From Phytohabitans maris (GTDB taxonomy: Bacteria > Actinomycetota > Actinomycetes > Mycobacteriales > Micromonosporaceae): a stretch of DNA of 64,000 nt. Where the stretch lies: NCBI RefSeq assembly GCF_031085175.1, contig NZ_JAVHUY010000007.1, forward strand, positions 124,001 to 188,000, written 5' to 3'. Positions 1 to 8,670 of the stretch are shown here, one piece after another (position 1 is the stretch's first letter; the number at the start of each line of letters is the position of its first letter). Below the pieces are notes generated by a model. It was given only the letters and a program-made list of their open reading frames with translations. It did not search any database and was not told where the DNA came from. A program made the position numbers and the translations under genes.

Positions 1-658
1 CGAGCAGGTCGACCCGTTTCTCGGCGGCGAGGCGGCCCACGTACCCGACGAGCACCTCGCCGTTCGGGGCCAGCGCCTTGCGTACCAGATCGTTGCGCTT
101 GGCCGGGTCGAACCGGACGGTGTCGACGCCGCGCTGCCACAGCCATACCCGCTGGATCCCATGGGCGACCAGGTCGGCGGCGGATCGGGTGGACGGCGCG
201 AGAGTCCGGTCGGCGCCGTTGTGGATCGTGCGCATCCACTTCCAGACGGCGGCCTCGCCCCAGCCGACGTACGTGCGCGCGTAGGCGGCCACGTCGGTCT
301 GGTACACGGCGAGGCAGGGCATCCGCCGCTGCTGGGCGAGGGCGACGCCGCGCGCGCCGAGCAGGAACGGGCAGGCGAGGTGGACCATGTCAGGGGCGTG
401 CGAGACCAGCGCCTCGGTGAGCTTGGGGCCGGGCAGTCCCAGCCGGAGGCTGCGGTAACGCGGCAACGGCATGCTCGGTACCCGGATCACGGGAAACGGA
501 TGCACGCCGGTGAGGCCCCGGGTCGACGATGACGGGGCCGGAGCGATGACCAGGGGGGTGTGACCGCGCCTGACCAGGTGCTCAGCGATGCGGACGACGG
601 AGTGCGCGACGCCGTTGACGTCCGGGGGGAACGACTCCGCGATGATCGCGATACGCAT
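1..658 (-). CDS. mgtA: GDP-mannose-dependent alpha-mannosyltransferase (GT4), 3' part cut off by window edge
   Basis: This transfers mannose from GDP-mannose to a membrane glycolipid acceptor. The family acts at the cytoplasmic face of the membrane in glycolipid/lipomannan synthesis. Only the N-terminal 219 codons are inside the window. They begin MRIAIIAESFPPDVNG, followed by HSVVRIAEHLVRRGH, the acceptor-side GT-B Rossmann domain, and run to YVGRLAAEKRVDLL, the start of the donor-binding half. The segments AVYQTDVAAYAR, RTLAPSTRSA and WQRGVDTVRFDP closely resemble mycobacterial MgtA (Rv0557). The ATG at 658 is chosen because the family's conserved start aligns there. The gene points out of the window, and the MBL-fold gene lies upstream on the same strand 74 nt away. 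PimB/PimC-like paralogues are the alternative, but the AESF...NGV start favours MgtA. Confidence 0.88.
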   Translation of the reverse strand, partial: MRIAIIAESFPPDVNGVAHSVVRIAEHLVRRGHTPLVIAPAPSSSTRGLTGVHPFPVIRVPSMPLPRYRSLRLGLPGPKLTEALVSHAPDMVHLACPFLLGARGVALAQQRRMPCLAVYQTDVAAYARTYVGWGEAAVWKWMRTIHNGADRTLAPSTRSAADLVAHGIQRVWLWQRGVDTVRFDPAKRNDLVRKALAPNGEVLVGYVGRLAAEKRVDLL

Positions 659-732
659 GCGCTCACCGTGAGGTTCGCGCCGGTGCGGCAGGCTACACCC
701 AACTGACGCATCGGCGAACAGTGGTGCAAACT

Positions 733-1479
733 TCAGATGTCGTACCGGGATCCAGGCCTGACGATCTCCAGCGGTCCGGTGAAGGCGGCGGACGCGGCGT
801 CGAACGTGTCCGCCTCGCTGCCCCAGGCGGAAACGAGATGCGTCAGTAATAGCTGGCCAACCCCGGCCTTGGTGGCGACCTCACCGGCCTCCCGACCGGT
901 CAGGTGCAGGTCCGGCGGATTGTCCATGCCATCGAGGTAGCTCGCTTCACAGAGAAACAGGTCGGCGCCGAGGGCGAGCCGCAGGAGTGCCTCGCACGGG
1001 GCCGTGTCGGACGAGTACGCGAGCACCCGCCCCTTCGACTCCAGTCGCACTCCGTACGTCTCGACGGGGTGGTTGACCCGGTCGACGGTGACCGTGAAGG
1101 GCCCGATCGGAAACGTGCCCGGCTGCAGGCCGTAGAACGTGTACACGTCGTCGACCGGCCCCTCCTCCTGGCTGTACGCGGCGGCGATCCGGTCCGGCGC
1201 GCCGGCCGGGGCGTACACCGGGATCGGCGGCAGCGGGCCGGACGGGTCGTAGCGCCGCACCACCACGTACGTGCAGGCGTCGAGCATGTGGTCGCAGTGC
1301 AGGTGGGTGATGAGGATGGCGTCGATGGCGTGCAGCCCGGCGTACCGCTGGAGGGCGGTGAGCGAGCCAGACCCGAAGTCGATCAGGAGCCGGAAGTCGT
1401 CCTCTTCGACGAGGTATGCCGAGCAGGCGGACTCCGGGCCCGGGAAACTGCCGGCGCAGCCAAGCACCGTCAGTCGCAT
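733..1479 (-). CDS. Metallo-beta-lactamase-fold hydrolase, Rv1339-type (cyclic nucleotide phosphodiesterase-like)
   Basis: The protein is a 248-residue single-domain MBL-fold enzyme. The dinuclear metal motif is H59-x-H61-x-D63-H64 (ITHLHCDHMLD). A later SSDTAPC segment supplies the bridging Asp, and HLTGREAGEVATKAG and LLLTHL supply the distal ligands. The start MRLTVLGCAGSFPGPES and the order of motifs closely match M. tuberculosis Rv1339, reported as an atypical class II-like cAMP phosphodiesterase. Related proteins are often labelled RNase Z-like, but the exosite arm of tRNase Z is absent. It lies between the mannosyltransferase and a divergent small membrane protein gene. In mycobacteria Rv1339 also sits in the cysM/cysO/mec neighbourhood, so the linkage is conserved. 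The fold assignment is secure; the in vivo substrate is inferred by homology only. Confidence 0.85.
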   Translation of the reverse strand: MRLTVLGCAGSFPGPESACSAYLVEEDDFRLLIDFGSGSLTALQRYAGLHAIDAILITHLHCDHMLDACTYVVVRRYDPSGPLPPIPVYAPAGAPDRIAAAYSQEEGPVDDVYTFYGLQPGTFPIGPFTVTVDRVNHPVETYGVRLESKGRVLAYSSDTAPCEALLRLALGADLFLCEASYLDGMDNPPDLHLTGREAGEVATKAGVGQLLLTHLVSAWGSEADTFDAASAAFTGPLEIVRPGSRYDI

Positions 1480-1745
1480 CCTGCGGTCCCGGCTTCACGC
1501 TCGGCTATCGAGAGGCCCTCGGCGGTTGGCCCGAAGATCCTTACCGTCGAGTCAGTCACGGTGCGCAGCCTACGCCGTGACCAGGGCGCGACAGAAAGAA
1601 CTGATACAACATGTCGCCAAGGTGACATTGGGCGTGAGGATCGTGGGATTCGTGTGGTCCTCCACTGTCGCCGTTACGCGGAGTGATACGGCCCCGTTGC
1701 ACACGGTGAGCCCGCATCCCCAACCCGCGACAGGACGGTAACCAC

Positions 1746-2168
1746 GTGTCGACCGAGGCTGACGAGTCGAACCCGGAACGTTCTTTTGTCGAGGGCCTCG
1801 GCCTGCGCATCCAGCGCGAACCCCGGCCGGAGCCCGACTCGACCCAGCCCGGGACGTCCCGGGCTTTTCGCCTACCCGGCTCCGCCGACCCCTCGCCACC
1901 GAGCGGCAAGCTCGTCGCGATGTGCGCCTGGGCGACCGCCCTCGGCCTGGTGGGCCTGCTCGTGGCGACGCGGGCACTGCTGGCCCTGTGGCGGGGCAAC
2001 CCACCCACCTGGTACGAGCCGTCGTTCATCGCCATCGGCCTGGTCGGGATCGGGCTGACGGTGGGCGCGTTCATGTCCATCCAGCGCCGCCGCCTCCCCT
2101 GGATCATGCTGGCCCTCGCCACGATCCCTCTGGTCGCTTCGATCGTGCTTACGGTACGCGCGATCTAG
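1746..2168 (+). CDS. Small membrane protein with disordered N-terminus, unknown function
   Basis: The family is not recognised. The 140-residue protein has a polar, Pro/Ser/Glu-rich N-terminal half (about residues 1-57). Three hydrophobic helices follow: about 58-80 (AMCAWATALGLVGLL), 94-112 (SFIAIGLVGIGLTVGAF) and 120-139 (IMLALATIPLVASIVLTV). The basic loop SIQRRRLP lies between the last two, so a cytoplasmic N-terminus is plausible. Translation from GTG at 1746 is supported by AGGACGG eight bases upstream. The gene diverges from the MBL-fold gene and converges on cysM. Overlapping minus-strand frames have no domain. It is probably a conserved hypothetical of the order; no function is assigned. 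Confidence 0.6.
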   Translation: MSTEADESNPERSFVEGLGLRIQREPRPEPDSTQPGTSRAFRLPGSADPSPPSGKLVAMCAWATALGLVGLLVATRALLALWRGNPPTWYEPSFIAIGLVGIGLTVGAFMSIQRRRLPWIMLALATIPLVASIVLTVRAI

Positions 2169-2281
2169 CGAGCGCGATGCCCAGGTTCTACCGCCCGGGC
2201 CGGCACTGACGCGAGTGCCGGCCAGGGTGGTCCATCCCCGAACGGTGCGGCCCGGGTCATAGCGCGGTCAGCCGCCGGGAT

Positions 2282-2348
2282 GAGCACCAGCGGTACCGGA
2301 AGTACGTTATGGCGCCCCCATAAGGTATCTGGGGTACCGCTGGTGCTC
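2282..2348. repeat. Nested inverted repeat at the 2168/2385 convergent junction
   Basis: Two perfect 16-base arms, GAGCACCAGCGGTACC (2282-2297) and its exact complement (2333-2348), flank a 35-base spacer. The spacer holds a second dyad, TTATGG-N5-CCATAA. RNA from either strand could fold into a long stem topped by a small hairpin. The element lies between convergent genes and could be a bidirectional terminator or a short mobile palindromic repeat. There is no U-run and no transposase nearby. Confidence 0.7.
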
Positions 2349-2384
2349 GCCACGACGCTGGCGGCCCTGCGGGCCTGGCGAGGC

Positions 2385-3681
<1,297 letters not shown>

Positions 3682-3732
3682 GGCGGAAAACTCCTCGGAG
3701 AAAGATCGACAACGGGCGGACGGCGCGAGTGC

Positions 3733-4221
3733 TCAGCGGCCGGAACACTCGTAGTCGACCGTCGCCGGGCTCTGCCCGAACATGTACGTCTGCACGGCGT
3801 GCGGATCCACGGTCGCATCAACGATCCGGACGGGCTCCTCGGTTACGGCACCGTCCACGATGCGGAATGAACGGATCTCCTCGACCGCCGGATCGCGGGT
3901 GGAGACCAGCAGGTAGTGCGCCTCGGGCCAGCCGGCGATCGACGCGTCGCTGCGGGACGGGTATGCCTCCGTGGCGGTGTGCGAGTGGTAGATGACCACC
4001 GCTTCCTCGTCACGGTCGTCCATCTCCCGCCACACCTTCAGGTACTCCATCGAGTCGAACTCGTAGAAGGTCATCGAGCGGGCCGCGTTTTGCATCGGGA
4101 TGTGCCGGACCGGCGTGTCGCTGCCCACCGGGCCCGCGACGACGCCACACGCCTCGTCCGGGTGGTCCCGGCGAGCGTGGGCGAGGATCGCGTCGACGAT
4201 CGCCCGATCGATGGTCAGCAC
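3733..4221 (-). CDS. mec: JAMM/Mov34 metalloprotease Mec (CysO-cysteine peptidase)
   Basis: This zinc peptidase releases cysteine from the CysO-Cys adduct, completing the CysM/CysO pathway. Starting at GTG 4221 gives 162 residues. The JAMM signature is complete: catalytic Glu at about residue 23 (HPDEACG), H79-S-H81 (YHSHTATEAYPSRSD) and D92. The surrounding text (AHARRDHPDEACG, RSFRIVDGAVTEEPV) matches mycobacterial Rv1334. The frame stays open far upstream, but that sequence is antisense to the LysR gene. GTG 4221 fits the homologue's start and follows AGGGTAGG. The enzyme may also have to trim the C-terminal tail of the neighbouring CysO. The product order mec-cysO-cysM is one transcription unit. 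Confidence 0.93.
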   Translation of the reverse strand: MLTIDRAIVDAILAHARRDHPDEACGVVAGPVGSDTPVRHIPMQNAARSMTFYEFDSMEYLKVWREMDDRDEEAVVIYHSHTATEAYPSRSDASIAGWPEAHYLLVSTRDPAVEEIRSFRIVDGAVTEEPVRIVDATVDPHAVQTYMFGQSPATVDYECSGR

Positions 4222-4250
4222 GCCCAACAGCCTACCCTGTGCCACGGTGG

Positions 4251-5126
4251 TCACTCGGTGAGTTGTGCTTGGCGCAACAGCGCCGCCGCGGGCGGGCTGG
4301 CCGGGCGGCCGGCGGGCAGTGCCACCCAGACCCGCCACGTGTACGCCGAGGGGCCGGTCAGCGGCACCGCGCGCACCTGGTTGGGGCGTTTGTACGCGAT
4401 CGGCCGGGGCACGACGGCCACGCCCAGCCCGGCACCGACGAAGTCGAGCAGGCTGTGCACGTCGTTGACCTCCACCGCCACCCGCCGGGAGAGCCGCCGC
4501 TCCGCGCACTCCTCCTCGGTCACCTCGCGGGCCCCGAAGCCGCGGTGGAAGTCGACGAAGATCTCCTTTTCCAGCTCGTCCCAGTCGACCGCCGCGCTGT
4601 CGGCGAAGCGGTGCGCCGGGTGGCAGACCACCATCATCGGCTCGGCCGCGAGCGGGATCAGGTCGAGCGGGGGCTTGCCGTCGCCGGCGACGAACGCCAT
4701 GTCGAGGCGCCCGGCCTGCAGTTCGGTGCAGAGATCGCCGGAGGCGCCCTGGCGCAGCAGGATCTCGACGTTGGGGTGGCGGTCGCGGAAGTCGGCGAGC
4801 AGCCGGGCCACGTCGACCACGCCCAGGCACTGCTCGGCGCCGACCGCGAGCGTGCCGCGCAGCAACCCCTTGACCGCGGCGACCGCCTGCCGGGCCGCGT
4901 CGGCGCTGGCGAGCGTGCGCCGCGCCTCGGCGAGCAGCGCCCGGCCCGCCTCGGTCAGCTCGACCCGCCGGGTGGACCGGACGAACAGCGGCGCGCCCAG
5001 CTCCCGCTCCAGCGAGCGGATCGACGCGGAGAGCCCGGACTGGGCCACCCGCATCCGCTCCGCCGCCCGGGTGAAGTGCTGCTCCTCGGCGACGGCGACG
5101 AAGTATTCGAGATGGCGCAGCTCCAC
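4251..5126 (-). CDS. LysR-family transcriptional regulator
   Basis: A 291-residue LTTR, the usual family length. The N-terminal winged helix is ELRHLEYFVAVAEEQHFTRA followed by ERMRVAQSGLSASIRSLE (about residues 2-60). A linker helix and a type-2 periplasmic-binding-protein effector domain (about 90-290) complete the protein. The frame stays open upstream of 5126, but GTG 5126 matches the family start, and the upstream sequence is intergenic and then antisense to the aldo-keto reductase gene. It is divergent from that gene, with 78 bases between starts, so it very probably controls the reductase and itself. A dyad of LTTR type (5128-5150) touches its start codon. The effector is unknown. Confidence 0.93.
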   Translation of the reverse strand: MELRHLEYFVAVAEEQHFTRAAERMRVAQSGLSASIRSLERELGAPLFVRSTRRVELTEAGRALLAEARRTLASADAARQAVAAVKGLLRGTLAVGAEQCLGVVDVARLLADFRDRHPNVEILLRQGASGDLCTELQAGRLDMAFVAGDGKPPLDLIPLAAEPMMVVCHPAHRFADSAAVDWDELEKEIFVDFHRGFGAREVTEEECAERRLSRRVAVEVNDVHSLLDFVGAGLGVAVVPRPIAYKRPNQVRAVPLTGPSAYTWRVWVALPAGRPASPPAAALLRQAQLTE

Positions 5127-5127
5127 G

Positions 5128-5150
5128 ATTGAGCAGTCTATGCGCTCAAT
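5128..5150. promoter_or_regulatory. LysR-type dyad operator between lysR and aldo-keto reductase
   Basis: Perfect inverted repeat ATTGAGC-N9-GCTCAAT. The spacing gives a T-N11-A core of the LTTR type. It sits one base upstream of the regulator's GTG (5126) and 54 bases before the reductase ATG (5205), the usual autoregulatory position. The match is seen in the sequence; binding is inferred. Confidence 0.65.
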
Positions 5151-5204
5151 CTCAGCAGTTTCTTCTGTTGGATCGCGCGCGCGAGGCGGGCCAGGGTGGT
5201 TGCC

Positions 5205-6059
5205 ATGGAGTATCGCCGTATCGGAGATGTCGAGGTAAGCGCGATCGGGCTCGGCGGCATGCCGATGTCTATCGAGGGGCGGCCCGACGAGGAGCGTTCC
5301 GTCCGTACGATCCACGCCGCGCTCGACGCCGGCGTGACGCTGATCGACACCGCGGACGCCTACCACCTGTACGCCAACGACGACGGCCACAACGAGACGC
5401 TGATCGCCCAGGCGCTGGCCAGCTACGGCGGGGACACCTCGGGCGTGCTGGTCGCCACGAAGGGCGGGCACCTCCGTCCCGGCGACGGCAGCTGGACGCT
5501 CAACGGCTCGCCGAGCTACCTGCGCGAGGCGTGCGAGGCGTCGCTCAAGCGGCTGGGCGTCGACGCGATCGGGCTGTACCAGTTTCACCGCCCCGACCCG
5601 CGCACCCCGTACGAGGACTCGGTCGGCGCCATCCGCGACCTGCTGGACGCCGGCAAGATCCGGATGGCCGGCATCTCGAACGCCAACCCGGAGCAGATCC
5701 GGCTCGCCCAGGAGATCCTCGGCGGCCGGCTGGTCTCCGTGCAGAACCAGTTCTCCCCCGCCTTCCGCGGCTCCGAGCCGGAGCTGGAGCTCTGCCACGA
5801 GCTCGGCATCGCGTTCCTGCCCTGGTCGCCGCTGGGCGGCATCGCGCAGGCCGGCGAGCTGGGCAGCCGGTTCGCCCCGTTCGCCGAGGTGGCCGAGGCG
5901 CGCGGGGTCAGCCCGCAGCGCGTCTGCCTGGCCTGGATGCTGGCGAAGTCACCGGTGGTCGTCCCGATCCCCGGCGCCAGCCGCCCGGAGAGCATCCGGG
6001 ACTCGGTGGCCGCCGTCGACCTGCGGCTGACCGGCGAGGAGCTGGCCCTCCTCGGCTGA
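5205..6059 (+). CDS. Aldo/keto reductase
   Basis: An NADPH-dependent (beta/alpha)8 oxidoreductase of 284 residues. The catalytic tetrad is recognisable: D48 and Y53 (TLIDTADAYHLY), K86 (VLVATKGG) and the His of YQFHRPDP near residue 129. NADP-binding segments include GISNANPEQIR, PWSPLGG and VVPIPGASRPESI. ATG 5205 is preferred over the in-frame GTG at 5196 because AGGG at 5193-5196 sits eight bases ahead of it. The substrate cannot be deduced. Control by the divergent LysR protein is likely. A strong palindromic hairpin follows immediately after the stop. Confidence 0.94.
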   Translation: MEYRRIGDVEVSAIGLGGMPMSIEGRPDEERSVRTIHAALDAGVTLIDTADAYHLYANDDGHNETLIAQALASYGGDTSGVLVATKGGHLRPGDGSWTLNGSPSYLREACEASLKRLGVDAIGLYQFHRPDPRTPYEDSVGAIRDLLDAGKIRMAGISNANPEQIRLAQEILGGRLVSVQNQFSPAFRGSEPELELCHELGIAFLPWSPLGGIAQAGELGSRFAPFAEVAEARGVSPQRVCLAWMLAKSPVVVPIPGASRPESIRDSVAAVDLRLTGEELALLG

Positions 6060-6117
6060 CCGTGATCAAGGCTCCCTTCATGTCGCTAGAACGACGTGGA
6101 GGGAGCTTCGATCACGG
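6060..6117. terminator. Bidirectional hairpin, family A copy 1
   Basis: CCGTGATC (6060-6067) pairs with GATCACGG (6110-6117), and GCTCCCT (6071-6077) with AGGGAGC (6100-6106), around a loop containing CTAGAA. It lies between the convergent reductase and DUF2017 genes. The same design and much of the same sequence recur at 35737-35790, so the two belong to one repeat family. Confidence 0.8.
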
Positions 6118-6123
6118 ACGGGG

Positions 6124-6624
6124 CTAGTCGGTGAGGGCGTTGAGCAGAGACTCCTGCAGGTAGCCGAGGTAGGCGTAGACGGAGAGCTGGAAGACGCGGG
6201 ACGAGGTCGGGTCGCGCAGCACGGCCTCGTCCAGCTCCTCGCCCAGGTCGGTGTCGGCCTTGATCTCCAGCCGCACGCCCATCGCGAGCCGCGCGTCGTT
6301 GAGGGCGCGCAGCCAGGCCTCGGCGGTGTCCCAGTCGAGCCGCACCTCGCCGCCCCCGTCCGAGGGGAGCACGGCCAGGATCGCGCCGGCCTGGTCGATC
6401 TTGCTGGTCTTGAGGTCGCCCTCGGTGTACCGCCGGAACTCGGCCGAGTTGTGCGGGTCCTCGGGATAGATGTCGGGGAAGAGCCGCTCGACCACCGGGT
6501 CCTCGTGGTCGAAGCCCTCGCTGAGCAGCCCCACGACCTCCGAGGCGACCTTGCGCAGCACGCGCACCTCGTCCGGGGCGAACGTGGCGACACAGTGCTC
6601 TCCGTGCCGGCGGAACATGCTCAC
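6124..6624 (-). CDS. DUF2017 family protein
   Basis: A 166-residue actinobacterial protein of the DUF2017 family (Rv1332-like). It is acidic and largely helical, with conserved pieces RRHGEHCVATFAPDEV, LFPDIYPEDP and SVYAYLGYLQESLL. The biochemical role is unknown. In mycobacteria the gene sits directly next to clpS, as here, which suggests a link with ClpS/ClpP proteolysis (inference). GTG 6624 follows a GAGGGA ribosome site; the ATG six bases later is the alternative start. A 14-bp hairpin separates it from clpS upstream. Confidence 0.88.
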   Translation of the reverse strand: MSMFRRHGEHCVATFAPDEVRVLRKVASEVVGLLSEGFDHEDPVVERLFPDIYPEDPHNSAEFRRYTEGDLKTSKIDQAGAILAVLPSDGGGEVRLDWDTAEAWLRALNDARLAMGVRLEIKADTDLGEELDEAVLRDPTSSRVFQLSVYAYLGYLQESLLNALTD

Positions 6625-6640
6625 GAATATCCCTCACTCA

Positions 6641-6676
6641 GCGCTGGTCCTCGTCTCGCGAAACGAGGACCAGCGC
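6641..6676. terminator. Hairpin between clpS and the DUF2017 gene
   Basis: GCGCTGGTCCTCGT (6641-6654) is perfectly complementary to 6663-6676 around an 8-base loop CTCGCGAA. It starts 17 bases upstream of the DUF2017 start and lies inside an apparent two-gene operon. It may be an attenuator or processing site rather than a full terminator. There is no U-run. Confidence 0.6.
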
Positions 6677-6694
6677 CGGAAACCAGTTGGCCCT

Positions 6695-6994
6695 TCAGGC
6701 TTGGTCGACCGTGGCCCACAAGCCGTACGCGTGCAGTTGTGAGGCGTCGTGCTCCATCCGCTCCCGGGCGCCGCTGGACACCACGGCCTTGCCCTTGTGG
6801 TGCACGTCCAGCATCAGCTTTTCGGCCTTGTCCTTGCTGTAGCCGAACAGCTTCTGGAAGACCCAGGTGACATACGACATCAGGTTGACCGGATCGTCCC
6901 ACACGATCGTCACCCATGCCCGGTCCGCGACCGGCACCTCGTCAACGTCCGGAGTCTCGACCGGCGCAACCTGTGGAGCCGCCATGCCCCCCAT
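6695..6994 (-). CDS. clpS: ATP-dependent Clp protease adaptor ClpS
   Basis: ClpS delivers N-degron substrates to ClpC/ClpA-ClpP in the cytoplasm. From ATG 6994 the product has 99 residues with the typical disordered N-terminus. The ClpS core follows: [20 protein letters not shown], then [25 protein letters not shown], the Clp-binding and N-end-rule pocket helices. The conserved DDPVN and VHHKG motifs are present. An upstream in-frame start at 7069 would add a poorly conserved tail; ATG 6985 is also possible. The order clpS-DUF2017 is conserved with mycobacterial Rv1331-Rv1332. Confidence 0.93.
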   Translation of the reverse strand: MGGMAAPQVAPVETPDVDEVPVADRAWVTIVWDDPVNLMSYVTWVFQKLFGYSKDKAEKLMLDVHHKGKAVVSSGARERMEHDASQLHAYGLWATVDQA

Positions 6995-7087
6995 CGTGCC
7001 ACCGCTTTCGCGGAACCGAGGAACGCCAACGTCCTGCTTTGTGCCTAATGAGCGTTTTGGCGGCCCCAAGTCGGCCGGATACCGCGC

Positions 7088-8449
7088 TCAGGCCAGCAGG
7101 ATCCCGTGATCGACGGCGTCGGTCAGCAGGGTGTTGAGCGCGTGCCGTACCGCCTCGAACCGCCGCGACACCTCGGAGAGCAGCTCCAGCTCCACGCCGC
7201 GCACGGCCTGCTGCAGCCAGGTGCGGGCGTTCCCCTGGTCGGCCCGGTCGGGCGCGGCCCAGTGCTGGTAGCAGGCGCCGGACAGCCCCACGCCGAGCGG
7301 CGGCAGGAGCGCGCGGTCGGTCTCGTCGCGGTACGCGGCCAGCGCGGTGACCGCCCCCGTACCCACGATCGTGGCGACGCCGGCGGTGCTGGTGACCAGC
7401 AGGACCCGGGCCGGGTTGGCGACGTCGCCCTCGCCGGTGACCTCGTGGCGGACGGCGAGCGCCACGCGCCGGCGTACCCCCTCGGATGGGATCTCGCCGA
7501 GCACCTGGGTGAGCGCGTCGTCCAGGATGCGGTCGACGGCGGCGTCGCACTCGGCGACGGCCCGCAGCGACACCGCGTGCATCTCCCGGTCGAGCACGTC
7601 GGGCAGGCCGGCCGAGCCGACCCCGAAGACGATCTCCTGGGTGCCCCGCAGGTGCACGTTGGCCAGCTCGATGGCGAGCCGCTGCCGCACCGTGCGCGCG
7701 GCCGCGACGCAGGCCCGGTCGAGCCGCTCGGCCCACCCCGACTCGTGCGCGCCGTCGGCGACCCGGACCGTCCCGTACGCACCGGGGAGCATCGGCGGGT
7801 TTGCGCTGGCCCGGGCCAGCGCCTCCGCACCCGCCCACTCGACCAGCGCACGCCGCAGCCCACCGATGTCGGCCATGCCGGGACCGGCGTCGAACGCCCG
7901 GTCGCCGGCGGCTCCACCGGGCAGCGCGCGAAACACCGCCGCCCCGGACTCGGCGACGCGGGCGACCAGGTCCTGCCCGCCGTCTCCGGCGTAGACCAGG
8001 GCGCCGGCGCGGCGGACCACGTCGAGCAGGATCCGGCTGCCGGCCACGTCCAGTGTGGACATATCGGGCGCGCGGATCAGCGTGAAGTGCCGTAGCAGCG
8101 GATCGGGCAACGACAGCTCCAGCCGCCGCGGCGGCCGCACGAAGCCGCCCGACCTGGGTCCCGCCAGGTCGTACGGCTGCGGCAGCCGGGCACCCGGCAG
8201 GTACGCCCAGGCGGCCACCCGCAGCCCGGGCTGCACCACCAGGTAGGCGCTCGCCGGGACGTCCGGCGCGGGTCCGGAGCTGCCGAGCAGCGCGTCGAGG
8301 AGGGCGGCGCGGCCACCCCCGGCCACCACCACCGCCGTCGGCTCGTCCGGCAAGGGGTCGACCGGATCGTCACGGAGCCGGATCCCGCGCCGTCCCCCGG
8401 CGTCGGACTCGACCCCCACCGAGCCCACCGCGCCAACTGCTGCCGTCAT
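7088..8449 (-). CDS. Uncharacterised protein resembling a degenerate dynamin-like GTPase
   Basis: No family is recognised with certainty. From ATG 8449 (preceded by GAGG) the protein has 453 residues. Near residue 40, VVVAGGGRAALLDALLGSS is placed and patterned like a P-loop but lacks the GKS/T. APDMSTLD stands where a Walker-B/DxxG would be, and VVRRAGALVYAGDGGQDL resembles the following strand-helix unit. The C-terminal two thirds is long amphipathic helix, as in bacterial dynamin-like proteins, with short hydrophobic stretches such as VATIVGTGAVTALAAY. An upstream in-frame extension to 8572 has no ribosome site. It lies upstream of clpS on the same strand and is divergent from the LAL regulator. 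Nucleotide binding is doubtful. Confidence 0.7.
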   Translation of the reverse strand: MTAAVGAVGSVGVESDAGGRRGIRLRDDPVDPLPDEPTAVVVAGGGRAALLDALLGSSGPAPDVPASAYLVVQPGLRVAAWAYLPGARLPQPYDLAGPRSGGFVRPPRRLELSLPDPLLRHFTLIRAPDMSTLDVAGSRILLDVVRRAGALVYAGDGGQDLVARVAESGAAVFRALPGGAAGDRAFDAGPGMADIGGLRRALVEWAGAEALARASANPPMLPGAYGTVRVADGAHESGWAERLDRACVAAARTVRQRLAIELANVHLRGTQEIVFGVGSAGLPDVLDREMHAVSLRAVAECDAAVDRILDDALTQVLGEIPSEGVRRRVALAVRHEVTGEGDVANPARVLLVTSTAGVATIVGTGAVTALAAYRDETDRALLPPLGVGLSGACYQHWAAPDRADQGNARTWLQQAVRGVELELLSEVSRRFEAVRHALNTLLTDAVDHGILLA

Positions 8450-8584
8450 CTGCCAGCCTCGCCTTCCAGGAGCGGCCGAACACTCGCGCTCCGCTTCGCC
8501 CACGACTCGTGCGGCCCGTACGCGAGAAGCGCGCGGTCCGCGCACCGGAACGGTATTTGCCCGCGGCGGCATACGGCAGCCCGG

Positions 8585-8616
8585 CCGCTACTCACCGCTG
8601 ACCGGTCCGCTACTCA
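8585..8616. promoter_or_regulatory. Paired direct repeat upstream of the LAL regulator
   Basis: CCGCTACTCA occurs at 8585-8594 and 8607-8616. The copies are exactly 22 bases apart, two helical turns, and 55-86 bases upstream of the GTG at 8671. Same-face spacing suggests a dimeric activator site in the divergent promoter region 8450-8670. The rest of that region shows no further clear signal. Confidence 0.45.
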
Positions 8617-8670
8617 AGTTGGCACATCTGGTGGTCCACGCGTCGTTGGCCGGCTCTATATGCTCCGCGG

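Noticed and set aside
2282-2348. Insertion sequence remnant
   Set aside because: No transposase or target duplication visible; size and position fit a small palindromic repeat or terminator.
8585-8616. Iterons or replication origin repeats
   Set aside because: Only two copies, no AT-rich unwinding region, no replication gene; they are better read as a promoter site.
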